This document shows positions 44,565-52,635 of a stretch of 64,000 bases of DNA, piece by piece. Each line of letters begins with the position of its first letter. The first letter of the stretch is position 1. A program made the position numbers and the translations under genes. The stretch is from Christensenellaceae bacterium. GTDB lineage: Bacteria; Bacillota; Clostridia; Christensenellales; Aristaeellaceae. The DNA is taken from positions 1 through 64,000 of the forward strand of contig DUQK01000020.1 of the NCBI GenBank assembly GCA_012837835.1, written 5' to 3'. The notes beneath the pieces were generated by a model. It saw nothing but the letters and a program-made list of their open reading frames with translations, was not told the DNA's origin and did no database searches.

Positions 44565-45230
44565 CTATTCAGCCCATATAACACATGGACCGCTATTCAT
44601 GCCTTCAAATAACCAAGGAGACACAACCATTCGTTTAATATTTTCCAAATTCCCATCTAACTTCATCTCTTCTACGATAATAAAGCGCTCAGTATGCGCA
44701 TGAGCAAAGAAGGCGTTATGTGCATCCATGGTTTGGTCAAGAGAAGAAATGCAGGCAATTGACGGAACGTCCGTTCCTATGAGGCGCAAATTGGGCATTT
44801 TGTTTTGGATATAAATTGCCGTTTCTTTACAGAAACCTGGACAATGATTGGAAAAACGATAGGGGTCGTTTTTTCTCCAATCCTCTACACCAAAACGAAC
44901 AAGTAACGCATCAGCATCACATCCTTCTGCCAAAAATGGTTTTATATGTTCAACGGAAACAATTGTATCGTCTGTCAAATAGCTCAAATCAATAACTCGT
45001 ATTTTATTGTAGACTAAGTCACTTGGGCAAAAATCACATATACTAATACCGTCCTCAAACACATGCCCCGACGTGTCCAAATGTGAACCAGTGTGATTAT
45101 AAACTTGTAAAAACATAACATTAGCACCAGTTTCACGAATGGACATGAACTCTGTCAGTTTGGGCTCAGGAATTGCTGGGGGTCGAGGTGCACTTGAACT
45201 CATAGGATAGGACAACCATCGAATAGACAT
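44565..45230 (-). CDS. Cyclase-family metal-dependent hydrolase (kynurenine formamidase-like)
   Basis: 221 residues. The metal-binding motif HTGSHLDTSGH corresponds to HxGTHxDxPxH of the cyclase/formamidase family, with Ser replacing Thr and Ser-Gly replacing Pro-x. Family members hydrolyse amides, esters and lactones. Since the operon has a dehydrogenase and an aldonate dehydratase but no recognisable lactonase, this protein is the best candidate for opening the sugar lactone. That role is inference. Its stop lies 46 bases upstream of the binding-protein start codon. Confidence 0.82.
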   Translation of the reverse strand: MSIRWLSYPMSSSAPRPPAIPEPKLTEFMSIRETGANVMFLQVYNHTGSHLDTSGHVFEDGISICDFCPSDLVYNKIRVIDLSYLTDDTIVSVEHIKPFLAEGCDADALLVRFGVEDWRKNDPYRFSNHCPGFCKETAIYIQNKMPNLRLIGTDVPSIACISSLDQTMDAHNAFFAHAHTERFIIVEEMKLDGNLENIKRMVVSPWLFEGMNSGPCVIWAE

Positions 45231-45264
45231 ATTAGAAGCCTCCTTTTATGATTGGATTAGCAGA

Positions 45265-45942
45265 TTAAGGAATATCTGGGAGATCTTTTTTTGCTTCCTG
45301 AATAAGCTCCACGAAGTGTGCAACCTGTTTTGTAACCCAGCCTATTCCTTCTTTTTCTATCATCTCAAAATTCATGAATGTTCGTGCTCCAGATACGGCG
45401 CACGCACCACACTTGATAAACTCCACTACATTTTGTTCAGTTATTCCACCAGAAGGTATCAAATTCACCTCAGGGAATACCATTTTGAGATTAGTCATGT
45501 ATTTTGCGCCGCCAAGTGCTCCTGGAAAAATTTTTACAGCAGTAACCCCTTTGCGCATAGCATTGAATACTTCAGTAGCCGTGAAAGCACCGCTAAAAAT
45601 AGGAACTTGATAACGATTAGCCACATCAATAACATCATCAATGACACAAGGGTTTACAATGATATCGCCACCGTGCAAAATAACTTCTCTCGCAGAGGTT
45701 GCATCTAGGACTGTTCCTGCAGCAACGTGCATTTTTCCTTTAAAGTGCATTGAGATTGTCTCAATGGCTTCAAGGACACCCGGAGTTGTCATTGTTACTT
45801 CAATACAACGAGCGCCTCCATCATACATAGCTTGTGCGTATTTTATCCAGTCATCTTTTTGATGAAGTTTGATACAGGGGAGTACACCGGTATTTTTAAT
45901 GGTACTCATAACGCGTTCTTTTAATGTATAGTCGCTTCGCAT
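45265..45942 (-). CDS. KHG/KDPG aldolase family protein
   Basis: 225 residues of the class I 2-keto-3-deoxy-6-phosphogluconate aldolase family. The Schiff-base Lys is K137 (AVKIFPGALGG) and the proton-transfer Glu is E48 (CIEVTMTTP), and the C-terminal IPSGGI phosphate-binding segment is present. It would split a 2-keto-3-deoxy acid (phosphate) into pyruvate and an aldehyde. First gene of the operon, 35 bases before the cyclase gene. An Eda-like enzyme at the head and a class II aldolase at the end suggest two different cleavage steps or two substrates. Confidence 0.92.
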   Translation of the reverse strand: MRSDYTLKERVMSTIKNTGVLPCIKLHQKDDWIKYAQAMYDGGARCIEVTMTTPGVLEAIETISMHFKGKMHVAAGTVLDATSAREVILHGGDIIVNPCVIDDVIDVANRYQVPIFSGAFTATEVFNAMRKGVTAVKIFPGALGGAKYMTNLKMVFPEVNLIPSGGITEQNVVEFIKCGACAVSGARTFMNFEMIEKEGIGWVTKQVAHFVELIQEAKKDLPDIP

Positions 45943-46005
45943 AAAACCATCTCCTTATTCAAAAAATGGATATCAACCTGTCCAACAACCCTACAGCTTG
46001 AAAGC

Positions 46006-46034
46006 AATATACTATTAAACAATGGTAGTGTCAA
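46006..46034 (-). promoter_or_regulatory. Promoter of the acid-sugar operon
   Basis: Minus strand: -35 TTGACA (46034-46029), 17-base spacer, -10 TATATT. The -35 continues as TTGACACTACC, identical to the promoters at 115-125 and 35186-35196. The operon starts at 45942. Confidence 0.7.
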
Positions 46035-46128
46035 CCCTTTTTTTGAGATAAACAAAAAAAAAACAATTTATGTTTCAGACCGTAGACAAAGTCCCAGTTT
46101 ATCATGTTCTGTTTTCAACATGAACAGC

Positions 46129-46157
46129 TTGTTTATTCACGGATTTTAGTTTATTAT
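46129..46157 (+). promoter_or_regulatory. Promoter of the H-cluster sensor operon
   Basis: TTGTTT (46129-46134), 17-base spacer, TATTAT (46152-46157), 20 bases before the ATG at 46178. An inverted repeat CATGTT-N8-AACATG lies just upstream (about 46103-46122) and might bind a regulator. Confidence 0.6.
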
Positions 46158-46177
46158 GGCTGCATTGGAGGTGTCAG

Positions 46178-46555
46178 ATGACGATAGAAGACATTGTATC
46201 CATATTGGACGCCCGTGTATTGTGTGGCGAGGATAAACTCTCTTTAGTGGTAATGAGTGCATGTTGTTCTGACCTTATGAGCGACGTTTTGGCGTTTGTA
46301 AATGAAAAAACTGTACTGCTAACAGGTCTTACCAACATGCATGTGCTGCGCACCGCCGAAATATTAGACCTTAAATGCCTGATATTCACCCGCGGCAAGG
46401 TGCCCTCTGATGAAATAATCGAAAGGGCACGGCAGATGAATCTTGTTGTGCTAACTGCCAACAAAACCATGTTTACCTGCGCCGGGCTTTTATATGACGG
46501 CGGGCTTAGGGGCGCTGCTATGACCTGGAACGAGGAAACAGAGGAAGAGAAATGA
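46178..46555 (+). CDS. DRTGG-domain protein
   Basis: 125 residues resembling the DRTGG domain found alone or with CBS domains and in phosphotransacetylase-like proteins. Segments LLTGLTNMHVLRTAEI and VVLTANKTMFTCAGLLYDGG fit the family. Function is unknown; an adenine-nucleotide-binding sensor role has been suggested for related domains. First of five tightly packed genes; its stop overlaps the ATPase start. A second DRTGG protein is encoded at 48278-48616 in the same operon. Confidence 0.8.
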   Translation: MTIEDIVSILDARVLCGEDKLSLVVMSACCSDLMSDVLAFVNEKTVLLTGLTNMHVLRTAEILDLKCLIFTRGKVPSDEIIERARQMNLVVLTANKTMFTCAGLLYDGGLRGAAMTWNEETEEEK

Positions 46556-46983
46556 TTGCCGAAAGCTTTAGCGTTGAAAAGGGGGATTATCTGCGTGCGG
46601 GTGAAGCCAGTACAAAGATGAAAAATATGCTAAAGAAGCTTGGCATAGGCGGTTCTGTGCTAAGGCGCATATCCGTTGCGGCATATGAGGTTGAGATGAA
46701 TTTAGTAATACATTCACTTGGTGGTACGCTTAGTATAGATTTAGATGGGGATTATATATGGCTGGTGTCTGAGGACATAGGTCCCGGTATACCCGATATA
46801 GAAAGCGCTATGAGAGAGGGTTATTCCACCGCCGATGAAATCGCCCAAGGCATGGGCTTTGGCGCAGGCATGGGAATACCCAATATGAAGCGCAATGCTG
46901 ATGTATTTGAAATAGAAAGTGAGCCTAACAAAGGTACTAAAATAAAAATGGGCTTTCTAATGGGAGGCGGCAAGAGTGAATAA
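46552..46983 (+). CDS. RsbW-like anti-sigma-factor-type ATPase
   Basis: 143 residues with a GHKL ATP-binding fold: N-box region in SVAAYEVEMNLVIHSLGG, G1 box EDIGPGIPD and G2 box MGFGAGMGIPNM. No phosphorylatable His domain, so it is not a normal sensor kinase. RsbW-type proteins phosphorylate or sequester partner proteins. Overlaps both neighbours. It may pass the signal of the H-cluster protein encoded next. Confidence 0.87.
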   Translation: MIAESFSVEKGDYLRAGEASTKMKNMLKKLGIGGSVLRRISVAAYEVEMNLVIHSLGGTLSIDLDGDYIWLVSEDIGPGIPDIESAMREGYSTADEIAQGMGFGAGMGIPNMKRNADVFEIESEPNKGTKIKMGFLMGGGKSE

Positions 46984-48274
46984 ACGTTTCCATTCCGTAA
47001 CACTTGAAGCCTCCAGATGTAAGGGTTGTACAAACTGCCTTACCCGCTGCCCCATGGAGGCAATTAGGGTTAGAGGCGGCAGGGCATATATTATGGACGA
47101 ACGCTGCGTAGACTGCGGTGAATGTATACGCACATGCAGCTATCATGCAAAAGTCGCCATGACGGACGATTTAGGCATTATTGAAAATTTTGAGCATCGC
47201 ATAGCCCTACCTGCGCCATCTCTTTACGGGCAGTTCTACCATGCAAAGAGCATAGCTGTGATACTTGAGGCGCTTAAATATATTGGCTTTACGGATGTGT
47301 TTGAGGTTGCAAAGGGAGCGGATATTGCAACAAGGCTGTTGCAGGAGGAGCTTAAAAACCCGGACCGTCCAAGGCCGCTTATATCTTCAGCCTGTCCAGC
47401 AATAACCCGCATGATACAGATTAAATTCCCAACACTTATACCGAATATTGTAAAAGTAAAGCAGCCTATGGAAATTGCGGCTACTATGGCAAGGGCGGAA
47501 TACTCTAAAAAACATTCCGTTTCCAAAGATAAGATAGGCGTGTTCTTTATAACCCCTTGCGCTGCAAAGGTAACAGCAGTTAGAAATCCCATAGGGCAGG
47601 AAAAGTCCGAAGTTGACGGAGTTATATCCATGCTTGATATATATGCCGGTGTGTTCCCTATACTTAATAAGGTATCTGCCGATGAAAACGTCAAGATAGC
47701 TACCCCCTACGGCGTGGGCTGGGCAAATTCCGGCGGGGAATCAAGGGCAGCAAATATAAACAAGACCATGGCGGTTGACGGTATTGAAAACGTTGCCCAC
47801 GTGCTTGAGGAGATAGAAAACGGTAGGCTGCGCGATCTTGATTATTTTGAAGGAGCGGCTTGTTCAGGAGGCTGCGTTGGAGGACCGCTAACATACGAAA
47901 ACAAATATGTAGCCCGAAACAAGGTAATGCAGCTTATAAGCGACCTTCCCTTAGAGCGCCCCGAAGATGCGGTGCCATGCAGAGTGCTTAACAGCTTTGA
48001 TTTTATGCTTGATACTCCTATACCAGAAAACTACAGTATGCAGCTTGATGAGGAAGTATCAACCGCTATGGAAAAAATGGAGCGTATAAATGAAATACTG
48101 GAAAGCCTTCCGGGCTATGACTGCGGCTCCTGCGGCTCTCCCACATGCAGGTCTTTTGCGGAGGATATAGTAAGGGGATATTTTAATATTACAGACTGCA
48201 TATTCATACTGAGGGACAGGCTTAAGGTTATGGCACAGCAGATGGTGGATATGTCAAATACAAAGAGGGAATAA
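46976..48274 (+). CDS. [FeFe] hydrogenase-like H-cluster protein (HsfB/sensory type)
   Basis: 432 residues: two [4Fe-4S] ferredoxin motifs at about 12-65 (CKGCTNCLTRCP, CVDCGECIRTC), then a hydrogenase large-subunit domain with degenerate H-cluster motifs, SSACPAI (L1), TPCAAK (L2) and ACSGGCVGGP (L3). A C-terminal Fe-S domain follows (CGSCGSPTC). Catalytic HydA has TSCSPGW, MPCTAKK and GCPGGC. This pattern is known from putative sensory or regulatory [FeFe] hydrogenases. GTG start at 46976 behind GGGAGGCGG, overlapping the ATPase gene. Probably reports hydrogen or redox state to the neighbouring ATPase. Confidence 0.88.
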   Translation: MNKRFHSVTLEASRCKGCTNCLTRCPMEAIRVRGGRAYIMDERCVDCGECIRTCSYHAKVAMTDDLGIIENFEHRIALPAPSLYGQFYHAKSIAVILEALKYIGFTDVFEVAKGADIATRLLQEELKNPDRPRPLISSACPAITRMIQIKFPTLIPNIVKVKQPMEIAATMARAEYSKKHSVSKDKIGVFFITPCAAKVTAVRNPIGQEKSEVDGVISMLDIYAGVFPILNKVSADENVKIATPYGVGWANSGGESRAANINKTMAVDGIENVAHVLEEIENGRLRDLDYFEGAACSGGCVGGPLTYENKYVARNKVMQLISDLPLERPEDAVPCRVLNSFDFMLDTPIPENYSMQLDEEVSTAMEKMERINEILESLPGYDCGSCGSPTCRSFAEDIVRGYFNITDCIFILRDRLKVMAQQMVDMSNTKRE

Positions 48275-48277
48275 AAA

Positions 48278-48616
48278 ATGAAAGTAAATGAACTATCTAA
48301 ACTGATAAACGCTAAAAATTTGCATGATATAGGTCTTGAAAATGAGGTTAAAAGCGGCTATACCTGCGACCTTCTAAGCTGGGTAATGGCAAGGGGGAAC
48401 GAGGGCTGTGCTTGGGTTACGGTTCAAACGCACATGAATGTAGTTGCGGTTGCAAGTCTTAAGGAAATGGCGTGCATAATACTGCCGGACGATATTACTA
48501 TGGAAGAAGCGCCCTTAAATAAAGCAAAGGAAGAAGGGGTGGCGGTGCTATCATCCCCGCTTAGTGCATACAGCATATGTGCAAAAATGGCTAAGGCGGG
48601 TCTGCCCTCCTGCTGA
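48278..48616 (+). CDS. DRTGG-domain protein
   Basis: 112 residues, shorter relative of the protein at 46178-46555 (NELSKLINAKNLHDIGLENE; GVAVLSSPLSAYSICAKMAK). Sits between the H-cluster protein and the PHP protein and overlaps the latter by one base (TGATG). Function unknown. Confidence 0.78.
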   Translation: MKVNELSKLINAKNLHDIGLENEVKSGYTCDLLSWVMARGNEGCAWVTVQTHMNVVAVASLKEMACIILPDDITMEEAPLNKAKEEGVAVLSSPLSAYSICAKMAKAGLPSC

Positions 48617-49296
48617 TGTTGTTTTACGATTTGCATATTCATAGCTGCCTATCTCCCTGCGGCAATGATGATATGACGCCCCATAACATATGCGCTATGG
48701 CGCATATAAAGGGGCTGGATGTAATCTCGGTTACAGACCATAATACCGCAGGTAATTTACGTGCGGTTAGTGAAAACGCAAAGAAATACAATGTGCTTTT
48801 TTTGCCGGGCATTGAACTTAACACTAAGGAAGAGGTTCATCTGCTCGGTTATTTTAATTCTGTAGATAATGCTGAAGGCTTTTCAAAATACTGCGATAAT
48901 TATAGGCAGAAGATAAAAAACTCTCCCGAATATTTCGGAAGGCAGTATTATATGGATAGCGAGGATAATATATTGTCTGAGGAAGAAAGCCTTCTTATAT
49001 CCCCGCTTAAGTTATCATTCGAAGAGGCGGTAGAGGGCATACGCAGTTTTGGCGGGGTGCCTGTACCGGCGCATGTGTTCAGGGGCAATGGTATTATTAA
49101 TATGCTGGGCTTTATACCGCCTGATAGCGGCATAAAATGCATAGAGGTAAATGGAAACGATGTACCGCCCAAAGGTTATAATATACTGCGCTCTTCCGAT
49201 GCACATACTTTGGGGGATATTTCAGAACCTATTTTTTCTCTTGATTGTGATAATAATATAGCTTCAATACTTGCCTGCCTTGAAAGGAAGGCATAA
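48616..49296 (+). CDS. PHP-domain phosphoesterase-like protein
   Basis: 226 residues of the polymerase-and-histidinol-phosphatase family. Metal-binding motifs LHIHSCLSPCG, VTDHNTAGN, PGIELNTKEEVHLLGY and SSDAHT are all present, so it should bind two or three metal ions and hydrolyse a phosphoester. Family relatives include nucleotide phosphatases. In this operon it may remove a signalling nucleotide or phosphate made by the associated ATPases. Followed by a terminator. Confidence 0.87.
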   Translation: MLFYDLHIHSCLSPCGNDDMTPHNICAMAHIKGLDVISVTDHNTAGNLRAVSENAKKYNVLFLPGIELNTKEEVHLLGYFNSVDNAEGFSKYCDNYRQKIKNSPEYFGRQYYMDSEDNILSEEESLLISPLKLSFEEAVEGIRSFGGVPVPAHVFRGNGIINMLGFIPPDSGIKCIEVNGNDVPPKGYNILRSSDAHTLGDISEPIFSLDCDNNIASILACLERKA

Positions 49297-49325
49297 GCGG
49301 GTCAAAATCCGCCCGCTATTTTTTT
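49296..49325 (+). terminator. Terminator of the H-cluster sensor operon
   Basis: AGCGGG (49296-49301) pairs with CCCGCT (49312-49317) and is followed by ATTTTTTTAT. Confidence 0.78.
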
Positions 49326-49421
49326 ATTTCTATTTGTTGCGCGGAAAATTGCTGAAAAAAGAAATGAAGTGTGATAGAATCTTCAATGGTGTACTATTAG
49401 ACTTAAGGAGGTAACACACAG

Positions 49422-49895
49422 TTGTCGCAGAGAGATGAACAGTTAAAACTGATAGATATCGAGATAGAAAAGCATAAGGGCGATGCAAGCTCACTAATGC
49501 AGGTGATGCAGTACTCACAGGACATCATGGGTTATGTGCCTATGGACGTACAGGTGCGTATAGCCGAAGGGCTTGGCGTAACACTATCCGAAGTATATGG
49601 AGTAGCGACATTCTATTCCCAGTTTGCGCTTGAACCTAAGGGCAAATACCTAATAAGCGTGTGCCTTGGTACTGCCTGCTATGTGCGCGGAAGCCAGTCG
49701 GTGCTGGATAGGATTTGTGAGGAATTAAACGTTGAGCCAGGTAAAACGAGCGGCGATGGTCTTTTTACGGTAGAGGCAACCCGCTGCATAGGCGCCTGCG
49801 GTCTTGCGCCTGTCATCACCATAAACGATGAAGTACATGGCAGGCTAACTGCGGATGATGTGCCTAATATACTAAAGCCCTATCTTAAGGGATGA
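49422..49895 (+). CDS. hydC: Bifurcating hydrogenase subunit HydC (NuoE-like, [2Fe-2S])
   Basis: 157 residues with a thioredoxin-like fold and the four cysteines of a NuoE-type [2Fe-2S] cluster (CLGTACYVRG and CIGACGLAP). TTG start at 49422 behind AAGGAGG, ten bases upstream. A TAGAAT (49375-49380) may be part of its promoter but no good -35 is seen. It passes electrons between the NADH-oxidising HydB and the hydrogenase HydA. Overlaps the next gene (ATGA). Confidence 0.92.
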   Translation: MSQRDEQLKLIDIEIEKHKGDASSLMQVMQYSQDIMGYVPMDVQVRIAEGLGVTLSEVYGVATFYSQFALEPKGKYLISVCLGTACYVRGSQSVLDRICEELNVEPGKTSGDGLFTVEATRCIGACGLAPVITINDEVHGRLTADDVPNILKPYLKG

Positions 49896-50443
49896 GGGAT
49901 ATCTCCCTGCACATAATGGACCTTGCTCAAAACAGCCTAAGTGCGGGGGCGAAGCTTATTACTATCGATATAGAAGTGATAGGGGATAGGCTAACATTTA
50001 AACTAACCGATGATGGCAAGGGTATGCCAAAGGAGCAAGTTGAGGCGGTAGTAAGCCCCTTTGTAAGCAGCCGAACTACCCGCAAAGTAGGGCTTGGAAT
50101 ACCTCTTACAAAGCAAAGTGCTGAAATTACAGGGGGAAGCTTTTCGGTAGAGAGTAGCCTAGGTAAGGGCACTGTAGTTAGTGCAAAATATGTGCTAAGC
50201 AGTATAGACTGTATACCGCTGGGTGATTTGGCAGGAACATTATTGTCGCTCATAAGTGGTAATCCGGATTCTGTGGACTTTGCGGTAAACATAAAAGCCG
50301 GAGAAAAATCATTCAACATGAATACCGCTTATATTAAAGAAATGCTTTCCGGAATAAGCTTAAACGAGCCGGAAGTTGTAAAGTGGCTACACGGCTACCT
50401 TGATGAAAATATAGCAGATTGTTTGGGAGGATATATTACATGA
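49892..50443 (+). CDS. Histidine-kinase-like ATPase without kinase core
   Basis: 183 residues: a GHKL ATPase domain at 1-105 with N box MDLAQNSLSAGA, G1 DDGKGMP and G2 GLGIPLTKQ, then a short alpha/beta tail of unknown fold. No dimerisation-phosphotransfer domain and no membrane helix. It lies inside the hydrogenase operon, overlapping hydC and the [2Fe-2S] protein gene, so it is likely a regulator of the complex or of its expression. It is a second, different GHKL protein from the one at 46552-46983. Confidence 0.85.
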   Translation: MRDISLHIMDLAQNSLSAGAKLITIDIEVIGDRLTFKLTDDGKGMPKEQVEAVVSPFVSSRTTRKVGLGIPLTKQSAEITGGSFSVESSLGKGTVVSAKYVLSSIDCIPLGDLAGTLLSLISGNPDSVDFAVNIKAGEKSFNMNTAYIKEMLSGISLNEPEVVKWLHGYLDENIADCLGGYIT

Positions 50444-50817
50444 AATCACTGGAAGAATTAAAAGAAATAAGGCAGAAAACCCTTGACAAGATAAATATGC
50501 GCAAAGAAGATAAAGAGGAAGCCGTGCGCGTAGTGGTTGGTATGGCAACCTGCGGCATTGCAGCAGGCGCGCGCCCTGTCATGATAGCTTTTATAGAGGA
50601 GTGCGCAAAGCGGGGGCTACGCCATGTACAGGTAACACAGACAGGCTGTATAGGTCTGTGCCAGCATGAGCCCATGGCGGATGTAATTATCCCCGGCATG
50701 GAAAAGGTTACATATATAAAACTCACGCCTGAAAAGGCAAGGCGCATAGTGCTTGAGCATATAGTAAACGGCAGACCCATTGCCGAGTATGCGATAGGCT
50801 CTCAGGAAGACGCCTAA
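50440..50817 (+). CDS. [2Fe-2S] ferredoxin-like protein of the hydrogenase operon
   Basis: 125 residues of the thioredoxin-like [2Fe-2S] family, with cysteines in VGMATCGIAAGA and TGCIGLCQHEP. The ATG at 50440 is chosen over an upstream frame because GGGAGG sits nine bases before it and the start overlaps the ATPase stop. It is similar to the N-terminal domain of HydB and may be an extra electron-transfer subunit, as found in trimeric and tetrameric bifurcating hydrogenases. Confidence 0.88.
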   Translation: MKSLEELKEIRQKTLDKINMRKEDKEEAVRVVVGMATCGIAAGARPVMIAFIEECAKRGLRHVQVTQTGCIGLCQHEPMADVIIPGMEKVTYIKLTPEKARRIVLEHIVNGRPIAEYAIGSQEDA

Positions 50818-50830
50818 ATAAGGAGGGAAA

Positions 50831-52624
50831 ATGGAATTATTTCGTTCGCATGTTCTAGTCTGTGGCGGCACGGGCTGTACATCCTCAGGTTCAGATTTAA
50901 TAATAGAGCAGTTTGAAAAACAACTCGCAGATCATGATCTAGAAAACGAGATTAAGGTAATACGCACAGGCTGTTTTGGTCTATGCGAAGCGGGACCGGT
51001 TGTAATAGTATACCCTGAAGGTACTTTCTATTCTCATGTGAAGCCGGCGGATGTAAAGGAAATAGTAGAGGAACATCTCCTTAAGGGCAGGGTGGTTCGC
51101 CGCCTTGTATATGCCGAAAAAGGCGAACATCCCGATGCAGGAAAACCCCTTGATGAGATATCCTTCTATAAACATCAAACTAGGGTTGCCCTTCGTAATT
51201 GTGGCGTTATAGACCCGGAAAATATAGACGAATATATCGCTTTTGACGGTTATATGGCGCTTGCAAAATGCCTAACCGAGATGAGCCCGCAGGAGGTAAT
51301 AGACCATATAAAAGCAGCAAACCTCAGGGGTAGGGGCGGCGGAGGCTTCCCTGCCGGAAACAAATGGCAGTTTGCCGCAAATAGCAAGGCGGATAAAAAA
51401 TATGTAATTTGCAATGCTGATGAGGGCGATCCCGGTGCATTTATGGATAGGTCCGTCCTTGAGGGCGACCCGCATAGCGTGCTTGAAGCCATGGCTATAT
51501 GCGGGTATGCAATAGGTTCTGACGAAGGCTATATATACGTGCGCGCGGAATACCCAATAGCCGTTGAACGTCTTAAAACTGCAATTAAACAAGCTAGGGA
51601 ATATGGTCTGCTAGGTAAAAACATACTGGGCAGCGATTTCTCCTTCGATATAAACCTTCGCCTTGGCGCGGGCGCATTTGTATGCGGCGAGGAAACGGCG
51701 CTTATGGCATCAATAGAGGGTAAGCGCGGTGAGCCAAAGCCCAAGCCCCCGTTCCCTGCGGTGAGCGGTCTATTTGCTAAGCCCACCAATATAAACAACG
51801 TTGAAACATATGCAAACGTTCCGCCTATTATTAATAAAGGTATTGAATGGTTCCACTCAATGGGAACCGAACGCTCCCCCGGTACAAAGGTTTTTGCGCT
51901 TGGCGGCAAGATAAACAATACTGGTCTTGTTGAAGTACCCATGGGAACACCGCTTAGAACCGTAATATACGATATAGGCGGTGGAATACCCAAAAACAAG
52001 AAGTTTAAGGCCGTACAAACCGGCGGTCCTTCAGGCGGCTGTATACCCGCATCGCTACTTGATGTACCAATAGAGTACGATTCTCTAATCGAAATCGGCT
52101 CAATGATGGGTTCCGGCGGTATGGTAGTAATGGACGAAGATAACTGCATGGTGGATATCGCCCGTTTCTTCCTTGATTTTACTGTTGAGGAAAGCTGTGG
52201 CAAATGTACTCCATGCCGTTTAGGTACAAAGCGCATGCTTGAAATACTAAACCGCATAGTAGAAGGTAAGGGCGAAGATGGCGATATAGAGAGGCTGGAG
52301 CGCCTTGCGAGGACTATAAGTTCCTCATCGCTTTGCGGCCTTGGGCAGACTGCGCCAAACCCTGTACTCTCAACGCTTCGCTACTTTAGAGATGAATACG
52401 AAGCGCATATATATGAGAAACGTTGTCCCGCACATCATTGCAAGAGCCTAGTGCATCTTGAAATCACCGAGGATTGCCGCGGCTGTACTGCCTGTGCTAG
52501 GGTATGTCCCGTCGGCGCTATCTCCGGCGATGTGCGCCAGCAGCATCATATAGACATCGATAAATGCACAAAGTGCCTATCTTGCATAGAGAAATGTCGC
52601 TTCAACGCAATCATTAAGGTTTGA
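50831..52624 (+). CDS. hydB: Bifurcating hydrogenase subunit HydB (NuoF-like, NADH/FMN)
   Basis: 597 residues: N-terminal [2Fe-2S] domain (CGGTGCTSSGSD, TGCFGLCEAGP), NuoF core with the FMN/NADH glycine-rich loop GRGGGGFPAGNKW and CGEETALMASIEG, the [4Fe-4S] motif ESCGKCTPCRLG, and two C-terminal [4Fe-4S] clusters (CRGCTACARVCP, CTKCLSCIEKC). This is the flavin subunit where bifurcation between NADH and ferredoxin is thought to occur. Followed 11 bases later by hydA. Confidence 0.95.
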   Translation: MELFRSHVLVCGGTGCTSSGSDLIIEQFEKQLADHDLENEIKVIRTGCFGLCEAGPVVIVYPEGTFYSHVKPADVKEIVEEHLLKGRVVRRLVYAEKGEHPDAGKPLDEISFYKHQTRVALRNCGVIDPENIDEYIAFDGYMALAKCLTEMSPQEVIDHIKAANLRGRGGGGFPAGNKWQFAANSKADKKYVICNADEGDPGAFMDRSVLEGDPHSVLEAMAICGYAIGSDEGYIYVRAEYPIAVERLKTAIKQAREYGLLGKNILGSDFSFDINLRLGAGAFVCGEETALMASIEGKRGEPKPKPPFPAVSGLFAKPTNINNVETYANVPPIINKGIEWFHSMGTERSPGTKVFALGGKINNTGLVEVPMGTPLRTVIYDIGGGIPKNKKFKAVQTGGPSGGCIPASLLDVPIEYDSLIEIGSMMGSGGMVVMDEDNCMVDIARFFLDFTVEESCGKCTPCRLGTKRMLEILNRIVEGKGEDGDIERLERLARTISSSSLCGLGQTAPNPVLSTLRYFRDEYEAHIYEKRCPAHHCKSLVHLEITEDCRGCTACARVCPVGAISGDVRQQHHIDIDKCTKCLSCIEKCRFNAIIKV

Positions 52625-52635
52625 TGGAGGATTAA

